A DNA stretch of 8,180 bases, taken from NCBI GenBank assembly GCA_030602965.1, contig JAUVYS010000051.1:1-8180 (forward strand), in the 5' to 3' direction. The first letter of the stretch is position 1, and the number at the start of each line of letters is the position of its first letter. Of the stretch, positions 1 through 6,038 are shown piece by piece. The notes beneath the pieces were generated by a model. The model made no database searches. It saw only the letters and a list, made by a program, of their open reading frames with translations, and had not been told where the DNA came from. The DNA is from Candidatus Bathyarchaeota archaeon. GTDB taxonomy: Archaea; Thermoproteota; Bathyarchaeia; RBG-16-48-13; JAGMEO01. A program made the position numbers and the translations under genes.

Positions 1-698
1 TTTGAGCCTACCTGTCCTCTAAACCCGGCAATAACTGGGAGACCTCCAGTCTTGATTGATTGATAATCGTGTCCAAGTGTCTTCTTCATAATCACCGAGG
101 CATCATTTGAGGCTGAAGCTGATATTTCAACATCCCACATGCCAGGAGCAACATAATCCTGCAGAAACCTGTGAGCTAAATTTGCCCACCGGGCACTCTC
201 TTTGATGAGTTCGATCTCTTCCTTGGATTTTAATAAACGCATTTTTTGGATAATCTTTCTCTCTTCAACGAATTTTGTTTTTGGCATCTTTTCAGTTATG
301 GGTGGACCTCTGTAACCCCATCTGCCTGAGGCTCCTGCCAGGTTGTCAATGCCGATTGTTTTATCATGTAATCTCAGTTGTTTTAGAAACTCTGCAAAAT
401 GGTCAATTGGATGTTTTTCGCCGGGATAATCGAGGTAAGTCTCGATTTTTTTGATGAGTCGGGTTCTTTGAGGAATGTGATCAATTTCGAGTAGTGGCCC
501 GATAAAGGTAACTTCGCCGTCAACTGGGACAATTAGAGCAGCTGGACGTTCAGTCACGATGTAATAGTAACCAGTTAGATAGAAAATACTCACGCCATTT
601 GTTAAGTAAAGAGCATCTAACTTCTTTTTGACCAGTTCCTCTCTAACTGTCTCAAGTCTTCTATCATACTCTTTTCTACTAATACTCACCTTAGGCAT
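1..698 (-). CDS. M24-family peptidase (creatinase/prolidase type, Xaa-Pro dipeptidase-like), 3' part outside window
   Basis: Reading leftward from ATG at 698-696, an open frame of 232 codons runs off the window edge. It begins MPKVSISRKEYDRRLETVRE. Residues about 10-145 look like the creatinase/prolidase N-terminal domain: an initial helix, then LDALYLTNGVSIFYLTGY, a segment typical of this family, then a substrate-proximal loop. Residues from about 155 (LLKSKEEIELIKESA, then VAPGMWDVEIS) match the beginning of the M24 pita-bread catalytic domain. Family members are cytosolic metallopeptidases or related hydrolases acting on Xaa-Pro or similar amide bonds. The metal-binding Asp/His/Glu residues would lie beyond the window, so activity and exact substrate cannot be judged. 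An AGGTAGG-type purine stretch lies 9-16 bases upstream of the ATG and a TATA-like box at 750-757. The family call is firm; calling it a prolidase is a guess. Confidence 0.9.
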   Translation of the reverse strand, partial: MPKVSISRKEYDRRLETVREELVKKKLDALYLTNGVSIFYLTGYYYIVTERPAALIVPVDGEVTFIGPLLEIDHIPQRTRLIKKIETYLDYPGEKHPIDHFAEFLKQLRLHDKTIGIDNLAGASGRWGYRGPPITEKMPKTKFVEERKIIQKMRLLKSKEEIELIKESARWANLAHRFLQDYVAPGMWDVEISASASNDASVIMKKTLGHDYQSIKTGGLPVIAGFRGQVGS

Positions 699-749
699 CT
701 TTCTCTTCCTACCTTTATTAGAATTGGATAATGAGGATGAAATAAAGAA

Positions 750-757
750 TATTTAAA
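750..757 (-). promoter_or_regulatory. TATA-like box for the M24 peptidase gene
   Basis: On the minus strand this reads TTTAAATA, a good archaeal TATA box. It lies about 52 bases before the ATG at 698. Transcription starting about 25 bases downstream would give a leader of some 25-30 bases carrying the purine-rich ribosome site. The region is very A/T-rich, so a chance match is possible. Confidence 0.45.
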
Positions 758-772
758 ATTAAAAAATTAAAT

Positions 773-805
773 AAAAAAGGGGGGTTGTGGGGGATATCTC
801 CACTG
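773..805 (-). repeat. G/C-tract intergenic element, copy A (T-run at its end on the minus strand)
   Basis: On the plus strand this is A6, G6, TTGT, G5, then ATATCTCCACTG. The same order (A-run, G4, TTTGT, G6, then a TCTCCACTG end) recurs at 3367-3410 with a 10-base insertion. On the minus strand it ends CCCCCC followed by TTTTTT and further T-rich DNA, which would suit an archaeal T-run terminator for a transcript coming from the right. What such a transcript would be is not clear: the next gene upstream (944-1084) has its own T-runs at 889-906. The 245-base gap between the M24 gene and the zinc-ribbon gene holds only this element, the TATA-like box and those T-runs. Confidence 0.5.
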
Positions 806-888
806 TGTGCTGGGTTCAAACCCCTATTCTCGAACTATAAATAAAATAGGAATTGATTAAAACGAATTATTGATTCCTAAAATGAAAT

Positions 889-906
889 AAAAAAATCAAA
901 AAAAAA
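889..906 (-). terminator. T-run terminator for the small zinc-ribbon gene
   Basis: The minus strand reads nine T, GA, then seven T, about 40-55 bases beyond the TGA of the gene at 944-1084. Archaeal RNA polymerase commonly terminates at such T-runs without a hairpin, and no strong hairpin is seen here. Confidence 0.5.
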
Positions 907-943
907 CAGGATAATAAAAGGAACTATCTAATATACAAAGAGA

Positions 944-1084
944 TCAGTATCTTCTTCGTTTCTGATAGCAGTCTCTACAATAGACTGGGCGATCTCCTGA
1001 TGGCTTGAAAGGAACTTCTGTTTCTTTTTTGCATTCAGCACAAGTTGCTGGATACATCTTCCTAGGAGCACCGTAATCACTCAT
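944..1084 (-). CDS. small CxxC-CxxC zinc-ribbon protein (46 aa)
   Basis: ATG at 1084-1082 opens a 46-codon frame ending with TGA at 946-944. The protein starts MSDYGAPRKMYPATCAEC and ends with a basic tail, QKRRRY. It has two cysteine pairs, C15-A-E-C18 and C36-R-D-C39, about 17 residues apart, with the connecting segment TEVPFKPSGDRPVYC. This layout (CxxC, then EVPFxP, then RPVYCxxC) is a known small zinc-ribbon family of unknown function, with many archaeal members. The protein probably binds one zinc ion. The basic tail would suit nucleic-acid binding, but that is inference. A GAGGTG ribosome site lies at 1092-1097, seven bases before the ATG. The gene stands alone, with T-runs beyond its end and a dispersed repeat (1221-1267) upstream. 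Its codons are all ordinary and no defect is seen. Confidence 0.85.
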   Translation of the reverse strand: MSDYGAPRKMYPATCAECKKETEVPFKPSGDRPVYCRDCYQKRRRY

Positions 1085-1220
1085 CTGCTTACACCTCTTT
1101 ACTAATTTTAACTATACAAAAAATACATAGAATGAAATTCTCTGATATAGTGTCTCAAAGTTTCAACTATATCCTTATTAAAACTATCCCTCTACGCATT
1201 CCAATACAACAAACAGATTC

Positions 1221-1267
1221 ATAAAAAAGTGGTATAAATTCTGTCCCAGTGAGTGGTCTCCCCCCGA
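1221..1267 (+). repeat. dispersed intergenic repeat, copy 1
   Basis: The copy begins with A6 and GTGGTATAAATTCTGTCCCAG, then TGAGTGGT, then a TC6GA end. Its first 29 bases are identical to copy 6 at 8128-8156. Its second half (TGAGTGGT, one base, TCCCCCCGA) matches copy 3 rather than copies 4-6. It lies between the start of the zinc-ribbon gene and the 3' end of the DUF4268 gene. Read on the minus strand it ends ACCACTTTTTT about 80 bases beyond the DUF4268 stop codon, so it could double as that gene's terminator. Confidence 0.85.
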
Positions 1268-1306
1268 AGATTCGAAAGTTATTTGAAAGGAAAAGGTGGA
1301 AAGAAA

Positions 1307-2401
1307 TTATGATTTCTTTAGGGTATCTAACTCAGGTTGAAGTAATCCATAAAGTATTATCATGTTTTTTACAGCCCATTTTTTTAACTCATCGGTCATT
1401 TTTCCTTCGTTCTTTTCCACATATAATCTTGCCAAAGCTTTACCCCAGTCCTCTTGAAAAATGACCTTTTCCCCAGTTTCTTTTTCAATTCTATCCTTTG
1501 ATTTATCCATTTCCTTGAGAAGATTTTGATTAGCATCTCTGTTTCCTTTTTCGAAATGCAACCCCACTTCAAAACTACTTCTGGGACGTCCATGAAATCC
1601 CCATTCGAAGTGAACACTACCTATACCTGTGGGTATCTGATAGTATGCTTGAGGTCTTGGTTCTGGTAAAGAGATTAGAAGTTTATCTCCAATGAGACGG
1701 ATTAATTCTTTATGGAATTTAACATATTCCGCCTGTGTACGTGTTAAGGTTTTTTCACTTCTTTCTTTCCTTTCTGATCTGATAATATACTCTTCTGCTT
1801 CTGGAATCGGAATTATTACAGATGAAACAATTCCTATTCTATTATCATCGATCATATATGGCGTTAACTTAATGCATGAAATATCGATTCCATATTTTCT
1901 CAACCACAGGACGGACGATGTCACTTCGGGTCTAAATTCTTTGGCTACAAGCATAATTCTTGGTTTATCATCAAATTCCTCAAAATCATCATTATCAATA
2001 AAGTCAAAAATCGTGTTTTTAGTTTCCTCGTCTGATTGTTTTTTATTGCTTTTATTGATGAATGTTCTTCTAAGGGATACAACATCGTCCATAGTCATCG
2101 TTGAACAATATGCAGCGTATTTTATGGCTTGGAGTTCCACATGTTTTCCACTATCATCTCTTTTCAATTCTGCAACTACCAATTTCCCCTTTTTATCCAG
2201 GGCTAGTAAATCAAGTCTTTCTTTTGTTTTATCAAATTGATCATATTCTGTAGTTATTATGAGTAACTCCTCGCCCAACATCTCAGGGAACTTGATCACC
2301 CATTTTTCAATGTCTTTCCTTTCAGTGATCTCGTGGGATCTAAAATCCGTTTCTTCTCTGGATGAAAAAGCCTTGTTTTTCTTATCATAAATAAATAACA
2401 C
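1307..2401 (-). CDS. PD-(D/E)XK nuclease-like protein with DUF4268-type C-terminus
   Basis: The 364-residue protein starts at GTG 2401-2399, nine bases after a strong GAGGAGG site at 2411-2417. Residues about 20-110 form a RecB/NucS-type PD-(D/E)XK core: E27-R-K-D then PEMLGEELLII, RLDLLALD with D64, VVAELKRD with E78 and K80, and LQAIKYA with Q91 and Y95. These are the residues expected for metal binding and catalysis in this fold, and all are present. Residues about 220-360 resemble DUF4268, including PRPQAYYQIPTG and a long acidic/basic helix ending in an aromatic segment. Proteins of this architecture are widespread in bacteria and archaea and are often suspected of DNA cleavage or defence roles; a biochemical function is not known to me. 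The gene is divergent from another nuclease-like gene (start 2477 or 2513), sharing a spacer of about 75-110 bases. Domain assignment is fairly sure, function is not. Confidence 0.85.
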   Translation of the reverse strand: MLFIYDKKNKAFSSREETDFRSHEITERKDIEKWVIKFPEMLGEELLIITTEYDQFDKTKERLDLLALDKKGKLVVAELKRDDSGKHVELQAIKYAAYCSTMTMDDVVSLRRTFINKSNKKQSDEETKNTIFDFIDNDDFEEFDDKPRIMLVAKEFRPEVTSSVLWLRKYGIDISCIKLTPYMIDDNRIGIVSSVIIPIPEAEEYIIRSERKERSEKTLTRTQAEYVKFHKELIRLIGDKLLISLPEPRPQAYYQIPTGIGSVHFEWGFHGRPRSSFEVGLHFEKGNRDANQNLLKEMDKSKDRIEKETGEKVIFQEDWGKALARLYVEKNEGKMTDELKKWAVKNMIILYGLLQPELDTLKKS

Positions 2402-2476
2402 GTATATTATCCTCCTCTACGCTTTCGTCTGATGGTATTGTAAACATGTCTTTTAAGTTCATTCACAGCATTAAAA

Positions 2477-3274
2477 ATGAGGGATATTTTTCCTTCATAT
2501 GGAAGAATTACGATGCGTCATATTAGACCGAGGCTTATGGCGAGGCTCGTTCAAGTTTTGGATAATCATCCCAAATGGAGCAAATGTGACTTGGACGAGA
2601 ATAGCGTTCAACCTATTGCAAAGAATTTACGTACTCCAACTGAAGCTTTATGGAAAAAGGCGGGTGGAAAAAAACCCACCTTAATAGAAGCCATCATGGT
2701 GGCAATAATTTTCATAAATAAACATTCAGAAAAAGAAAAGCGGATTGATATTTCTAAAGGTGCGCTAGATAAATATCTTGTTAAAACTTCAGGAGGAACA
2801 TGGAGGTATAAACCTAAAGAAAAAAGAAAAAGCGAACACAACTCAATTGTACAAAAAATAGCATTAATAGGGAAAATGGCAGGACTCAAGGTTTACGCTG
2901 ATCTTGTTGGATGGAAGAAAAATATTGAGTTATCTGTTCCTAAAAATACATTAGACAGACTAGTGAACATTGATGTTCTTTGGTATAGTGAAAACGGTAT
3001 AACGCATGAGTTTGAAATCGAGGATACAACTGGAATATCTAACGCAATAATAAGAGGATCCAACATTCCAGGAAAACAAGTTAAACGTTATATTGTAATT
3101 CCAAAAGAACGAGAGAAATATCTTCAAAAAAAGATTGGTGAACCTATTTTAAGAAAAGCTGTTAGTGAATATAAATGGCAAGTTATTTATTATGAGTCAT
3201 TATCAGATTTCTTGGAAAAAAACAAACAAATATCAGTTAACAATTTTGAAAAACTAGGACAGTCAATACAATAA
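2477..3274 (+). CDS. uncharacterised protein with restriction-endonuclease-like (PD-(D/E)XK-type) core
   Basis: The frame allows 265 residues from ATG 2477. A second ATG at 2513 (residue 13, MRHIRPRLMARL) is preceded by GGAAG and may be the real start, since no Shine-Dalgarno site precedes 2477. The N-terminal third (about 15-100) is helical, with PTLIEAIMVAIIFINKHS, perhaps a recognition or dimerisation part. Residues about 120-240 resemble a nuclease-like family: a helix near 123-137, then NIDVLWY with D166, HEFEIEDTT with E178, E180, E182 and T184-T185, the helix ISNAIIRGSN with R193, then KRYIVIPKERE. The order D, then ExE followed by Thr, then a helix with Arg, then a strand ending in a proline is typical of restriction-like folds that have strayed from the textbook motif. 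There is no separate methyltransferase gene nearby. It is divergent from the DUF4268 gene and followed by repeat copy 2. Nuclease activity is an inference. Confidence 0.75.
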   Translation: MRDIFPSYGRITMRHIRPRLMARLVQVLDNHPKWSKCDLDENSVQPIAKNLRTPTEALWKKAGGKKPTLIEAIMVAIIFINKHSEKEKRIDISKGALDKYLVKTSGGTWRYKPKEKRKSEHNSIVQKIALIGKMAGLKVYADLVGWKKNIELSVPKNTLDRLVNIDVLWYSENGITHEFEIEDTTGISNAIIRGSNIPGKQVKRYIVIPKEREKYLQKKIGEPILRKAVSEYKWQVIYYESLSDFLEKNKQISVNNFEKLGQSIQ

Positions 3275-3296
3275 ATAAAATCCATCGGTCTAAAAC

Positions 3297-3345
3297 AAAA
3301 GTGATTTAAATTCTGTCCATGTGCGCTATAACACTGAAGCATTTC
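3297..3345 (+). repeat. dispersed intergenic repeat, copy 2 (diverged)
   Basis: The copy reads AAAAGTGATTTAAATTCTG, then TCCATGTGCGC, then ATAACACTGAAGCATTTC. It differs from copy 6 at scattered positions but keeps the same order, including the GCGC, the ACACTGA and the ATTTC end. It starts 22 bases beyond the stop codon of the gene ending at 3274, in the same orientation as that gene. Its divergence suggests an older copy. Confidence 0.65.
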
Positions 3346-3366
3346 ATGTAATAATCTCAATCTAAT

Positions 3367-3413
3367 AAAAAAAGGGGTTTGTGGGGGGTATTCGGGTGAT
3401 GTCTCCACTGGGG
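3367..3413 (-). repeat. G/C-tract intergenic element, copy B
   Basis: On the plus strand this is A7, GGGG, TTTGT, GGGGGG, TATTCGGGTG, ATGTCTCCACTGGGG. It matches copy A (773-805) in its A-run, two G-tracts and TCTCCACTG end, with a 10-base insertion. On the minus strand it ends CCCC then TTTTTTT, as copy A does. It sits in the 277-base gap between the genes at 2477 and 3552. The remainder of that gap holds repeat copy 2, the hairpin at 3416-3434 and a TATA-like box. Confidence 0.5.
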
Positions 3414-3415
3414 AC

Positions 3416-3434
3416 GTCGTCCACGCTAGACGAC
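3416..3434. other. perfect 6-bp hairpin with 7-base loop
   Basis: GTCGTC (3416-3421) pairs with GACGAC (3429-3434) around the loop CACGCTA. The size resembles a tRNA anticodon arm, but the conserved T before the anticodon is missing on either strand and no other tRNA arm can be drawn. It lies immediately beside G/C-tract copy B and has no counterpart beside copy A. Confidence 0.45.
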
Positions 3435-3507
3435 CACTCTATCCTTAATGGAATAAGTGTAGGAAAATAAACAGAATTATTCTTTAAAACTATTTTTTAG
3501 GTTTAAC

Positions 3508-3515
3508 TATTTAAT
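3508..3515 (+). promoter_or_regulatory. TATA-like box for the gene starting at 3552
   Basis: TATTTAAT lies in an A/T-rich stretch about 40 bases before the TTG start. A start of transcription near 3535-3540 would leave a very short leader that just includes the AGAAGGA purine stretch. The surroundings are too A/T-rich for certainty. Confidence 0.35.
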
Positions 3516-3551
3516 TATTAAAGAGAATTTTATAATAAGAAGGAATATGCT

Positions 3552-4388
3552 TTGGATAGTAGTGATTTATTCTCTAATGTAAAACCCTCTTGGAGGCTTT
3601 TAAAAGAGTATATTAATTCCAATTTTTCTGAAGAAGAAATTAATCGATTAGTGAAAAATAAAGGAATAGTTACAGATCTTGAACAATTTTTCCTCAGAGA
3701 TGCAATGGCGTTTTTAAGACTATCAATTCTCAATCTAATGGCTTACAAATACTTAATGTGCGGACATTATTTAGCTTGGGGTAAAGTAACACTTCATTTT
3801 TCTTTTTTTTATTCTATGAATTCGTTTTTAAGATTGAAAGGTTTTGCATTAATTCATATTACAAAGATTCCTCCATTTTGTGTTGAAAAAATAGATAAAG
3901 ACTGCTTCAAATTTAAAAAATCAAAAAAATCTTCACATAGAACTTTATGGAATAAATTCTTTGAATACAAGCATGAAAAAGGAGAAATAAGGTTTCCAAT
4001 AACAGATGCGATGCTTTCAGAGAGATATATGTGGAATTACGATTTACTTTTTCCTTCACAGAGTATGAATGAAGGTGCTATAAAGGATGCAGATACTTAT
4101 TGTCAGAATAATTTTCTTGATCCGAATTATGGAAAATTTGAAGATCCCGATGCATCCGAATACCATTGGGACTTAATGAATGCTATTGGTTATGAAGAAA
4201 AATTGGCAGGGGATTTAATAAAAGAGTGTATAACTATGTTAGGAAAAAAGGCACAAAAATCAAAGTATAAGACGGATTATGTTGCCTATTTTCAGGGAAT
4301 GTTAGAAGGAATAAAATCTTTTAAGACTAAACAAGATATGAAAAAAGAAATTGAAAAATGGATACAAGAAACTCTCAATGATTTATAA
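3552..4388 (+). CDS. hypothetical helical protein, possibly HEPN-like
   Basis: I do not recognise this 278-residue protein. TTG at 3552 is the first usable start after an in-frame stop at 3519, with AGAAGGA centred about ten bases before it; no in-frame ATG occurs in the first 50 codons, so TTG is the best choice. The protein is mostly helical and rich in Lys, Phe and Tyr. Residues about 50-98 form two helices with a pattern reminiscent of HEPN-like proteins (RDAMAFLRLSIL, then HYLAWGKVTLHFSFFYSMN, then FLRLKGFAL). Residues 157-168 read ERYMWNYDLLFP, a conserved-looking motif. The tail (241-278) is amphipathic and charged. No canonical R-x4-6-H motif, membrane segment or signal peptide is seen. 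It lies between the nuclease-like genes and the HEAT gene, ends convergent with the latter, and repeat copy 3 fills the 105-base gap. A role in defence is possible from context only. Confidence 0.7.
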   Translation: MDSSDLFSNVKPSWRLLKEYINSNFSEEEINRLVKNKGIVTDLEQFFLRDAMAFLRLSILNLMAYKYLMCGHYLAWGKVTLHFSFFYSMNSFLRLKGFALIHITKIPPFCVEKIDKDCFKFKKSKKSSHRTLWNKFFEYKHEKGEIRFPITDAMLSERYMWNYDLLFPSQSMNEGAIKDADTYCQNNFLDPNYGKFEDPDASEYHWDLMNAIGYEEKLAGDLIKECITMLGKKAQKSKYKTDYVAYFQGMLEGIKSFKTKQDMKKEIEKWIQETLNDL

Positions 4389-4440
4389 TTTCACTGTATA
4401 AAAAGAGTGGGTATAATAACCACATAGCACTGTATGGTAG

Positions 4441-4484
4441 TCGGGGGGATACCACTCAATACCACAGAATTTATACCACTTTTT
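4441..4484 (-). repeat. dispersed intergenic repeat, copy 3 (inverted orientation)
   Basis: On the minus strand it reads AAAAAGTGGTATAAATTCTG, then TGGTATTGAGTGGTAT, then CCCCCCGA. This matches copy 1 across both halves, apart from the bases after CTGT and a few single changes. It is the only copy on the minus strand. It lies between two convergent genes, ten bases beyond the stop codon of the HEAT gene. On the plus strand it ends ACCACTTTTT, which could terminate the gene ending at 4388. Confidence 0.85.
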
Positions 4485-4493
4485 ATTTGATAT

Positions 4494-5369
4494 TTACTTT
4501 TTCGATCGATCGACTGATTCAAGAGCCTCTTTTGCCAATCTATATGCGAGCCTCAATTCACCCCCACTCAATCTGAGAAACGGGTTATCTCTTTTGGCCG
4601 CAAATTCGGACCCTCTTACAATAATATCCTCTTCTACACCTAAATCACGTAGGGCTTTAGCGGCTTTCTCGCCAATGGGCTTCTCCATTAATGCCATGAT
4701 GAGGGGTTCGACAGCTCTTTTGTTGTTTATCTTGCCCAAGGCTTCTGCAGCCGCGCGCCTCGCAGAGGCGCTACCAGGCTCTGTTAGAACTCTTATTAAA
4801 GGGTTAACAGCTTCAGATGATTTGAATTTACCCAAAGCCTCTATAACATCGATGTATATATGAGGAAATTTTCTGATCATAAGGTTGAGGCATTCCACCA
4901 ATGCTTTAACTGCTCGTCTATCACCCAAATTCGCTAGGGAAATAGTTGCTGCCTTGCGTACGTAAAAACCATCGTCTTTGAGAGCTTGGAGAAGGTACTC
5001 TGTACCCCTCTCTTGACCAATTTTTGCTAACGCCTCAGCGGCCGCAATTCTCGTGAACGTATATTCATCCACCAGCTTCTTGAAGGCGGAAAAACCCGAT
5101 CGATCGGCTGAGTGAAATGTCTTCTCCACGATATTCTTCCACCCAAGCACGCGTATAAGAGAGACAACCGCCCTTTCATCACCAATTTCTCCGAGGGCAG
5201 AGGTAGCTGCCCTAGAAAGTGGTGAAATCGCGCTCATGACTCCTCTCTTAGGGTCTTCTCTAAGAACCTTTATCAACCCATCAACGTCTCTTTTCTCCTT
5301 CAGATCACCAATGTTAAAGGGCTCTTCTTTTTCCTTTTTCTCACCAAAAAACTTGTCGAATATTCCCAT
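4494..5369 (-). CDS. HEAT-repeat protein (PBS-lyase-type HEAT repeats)
   Basis: The 291-residue protein starts at ATG 5369, preceded closely by GAGGGGAGA. After a short N-terminal tag (MGIFDKFFGEKKEKEE), about five to six HEAT-like units follow: near residues 27-78 (ISPLSRAATSALGEIGDERAV), 103-131 (FTRIAAAEALAKIG), 137-163 (VRKAATISLANLGDRRAV), 170-197, 203-228 (ARRAAAEALGKINNKRAV) and 233-247. Each has the A-A-x-A-L-G-x-I-x-x-x-R-A-V pattern. Such proteins form curved helical solenoids that bind other proteins; no enzyme residues are visible and the partner is unknown. The C-terminal part, 255-291, is a non-repeat helix pair. The zinc-ribbon gene ending at 5490 lies 120 bases upstream on the same strand and begins with a near-identical tag, so the two may be co-transcribed or act together. 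The gene looks intact and is less A/T-rich than the accessory genes. Confidence 0.9.
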   Translation of the reverse strand: MGIFDKFFGEKKEKEEPFNIGDLKEKRDVDGLIKVLREDPKRGVMSAISPLSRAATSALGEIGDERAVVSLIRVLGWKNIVEKTFHSADRSGFSAFKKLVDEYTFTRIAAAEALAKIGQERGTEYLLQALKDDGFYVRKAATISLANLGDRRAVKALVECLNLMIRKFPHIYIDVIEALGKFKSSEAVNPLIRVLTEPGSASARRAAAEALGKINNKRAVEPLIMALMEKPIGEKAAKALRDLGVEEDIIVRGSEFAAKRDNPFLRLSGGELRLAYRLAKEALESVDRSKK

Positions 5370-5489
5370 TTTCTCCCCTCTGGATTATAATTTTCCCACT
5401 TTAAAAAAACATAATTCTGATTTTTCTCGCACGCACGAGCCTTTTCTACTTAATTTTCTACATCGAAAAAGAAGCTGATTAATGCATGT

Positions 5490-5765
5490 TCATCCGTGAA
5501 GCGCGGCTTTCAGGGTTGAATTGCATTTTGGGCATTGAAACGTGACGCCTGAAAACGAAGCGCATCTGGCGCAGTACAGTTTTCCGCATGTAGGGCATCT
5601 TCCAGCGTAACTACTGCTTCCAGGTTTGACCATACCAGAGACCATACCAAAGCCACCATAAAGCATCTCCATCTTTCCTGGATCCCATCTCACACCGCAC
5701 TTTGCGCACGCGTAAGAAAATCCAGTCTCTTCCTTCTTCTTTCTGAATATGTCAAATATACCCAA
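5490..5765 (-). CDS. zinc-ribbon protein with four CxxC pairs (91 aa)
   Basis: I place the start at TTG 5765-5763. The frame could begin two codons earlier at GTG 5771, but that GTG lies inside the AAGGAGTGAT ribosome site. The TTG start also gives MGIFDIFRKKKEE, which lines up with the first residues of the neighbouring HEAT protein. From that start, cysteines fall at 20/23 (CAKC), 57/60 (CPTC), 65/68 (CARC) and 78/81 (CPKC), enough for two zinc sites. The first pair is separated from the rest by a Gly/Met/Ser-rich linker, about 36-52. The CPTCGKLYCARC and FQCPKC segments resemble zinc-ribbon or treble-clef modules, usually involved in nucleic-acid or protein binding. No transmembrane segment is evident. 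The specific function is unknown. It is upstream of the HEAT gene on the same strand, with a 120-base gap. Confidence 0.85.
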   Translation of the reverse strand: MGIFDIFRKKKEETGFSYACAKCGVRWDPGKMEMLYGGFGMVSGMVKPGSSSYAGRCPTCGKLYCARCASFSGVTFQCPKCNSTLKAALHG

Positions 5766-5766
5766 T

Positions 5767-5776
5767 ATCACTCCTT
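5767..5776 (-). promoter_or_regulatory. Shine-Dalgarno site that decides the TTG start at 5765
   Basis: The minus strand reads AAGGAGTGAT, complementary to the 16S rRNA 3' end. Its GGAG lies five bases before TTG at 5765-5763. A start at GTG 5771-5769 would overlap the site itself, so the downstream TTG is preferred. Confidence 0.65.
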
Positions 5777-5842
5777 CCTCTATTCACTCTCATTATATTT
5801 TTTATCAAAACGCATTTAAAACTTGTTCAAATAGAAAAGCGG

Positions 5843-5894
5843 AAAATAGTATAAATTCTGTCTCAGCGTAGAGTCACTCTGAGGGTTCCCTCAG
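5843..5894 (+). repeat. dispersed intergenic repeat, copy 4, with CTGAGGG palindrome
   Basis: The copy has AAAATAGTATAAATTCTGTC, then TCAGCGTAGAGTCACTCTGA and GGGTTCCCTCAG. It contains two adjacent hairpins: AGAG-TCA-CTCT (5870-5880) and CTGAGGG-TT-CCCTCAG (5879-5894), which overlap by two bases. Its last 22 bases (5873-5894) are identical to those of copy 5. It lies between two divergent genes, about 145 bases before the GGCT-HEPN start. The 267-base gap otherwise holds only the TATA box listed next. Confidence 0.85.
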
Positions 5895-5985
5895 TCCCTA
5901 TAAGAGATAATAACTTCAAAACCTTAATACAATCCTTTGAGAAAAACCGGATATCTGTTAGAAAATTGTATACTCAATAATTTAA

Positions 5986-5993
5986 TTATAAAA
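5986..5993 (+). promoter_or_regulatory. TATA-like box for the GGCT-HEPN gene
   Basis: TATAAAAG or the overlapping TTATAAAA follows TTTAA in an A/T-rich stretch, about 50 bases before the ATG at 6039. Transcription starting near 6012-6016 would leave a leader of about 25 bases containing the GAGGAGG site. Confidence 0.5.
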
Positions 5994-6038
5994 GACAGAT
6001 TCATTTTTAGATACGCAGCATATCGAGGAGGATATTAA

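Noticed and set aside
785..840. tRNA-like GGGTTCAAACCC (T-arm/B-box resemblance) near 811-822
   Set aside because: Only three base pairs of the T stem form, no acceptor, D or anticodon arm can be drawn around it on either strand, and the neighbouring sequence is explained by the G/C-tract repeat. At most a decayed remnant.
1692..2240. 182-codon plus-strand frame inside the DUF4268 gene
   Set aside because: It is antisense to a well-supported gene with conserved motifs, lacks a ribosome site and is Ser/Leu-rich as expected for an antisense shadow.
4502..5107. Palindromic GATCGATCG runs at 4502-4513 and 5096-5107, with similar ones near 7785 and 8085
   Set aside because: The first two lie in codons for Asp-Arg-Ser within the HEAT gene, and the other two are short and differ. 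No consistent spacing or context points to a site.
5426..5439. CTCG-CACGCA-CGAG hairpin between the zinc-ribbon and HEAT genes
   Set aside because: The stem is only four base pairs and, in the direction of transcription, is followed by A-rich rather than T-rich DNA, so it is a poor terminator.
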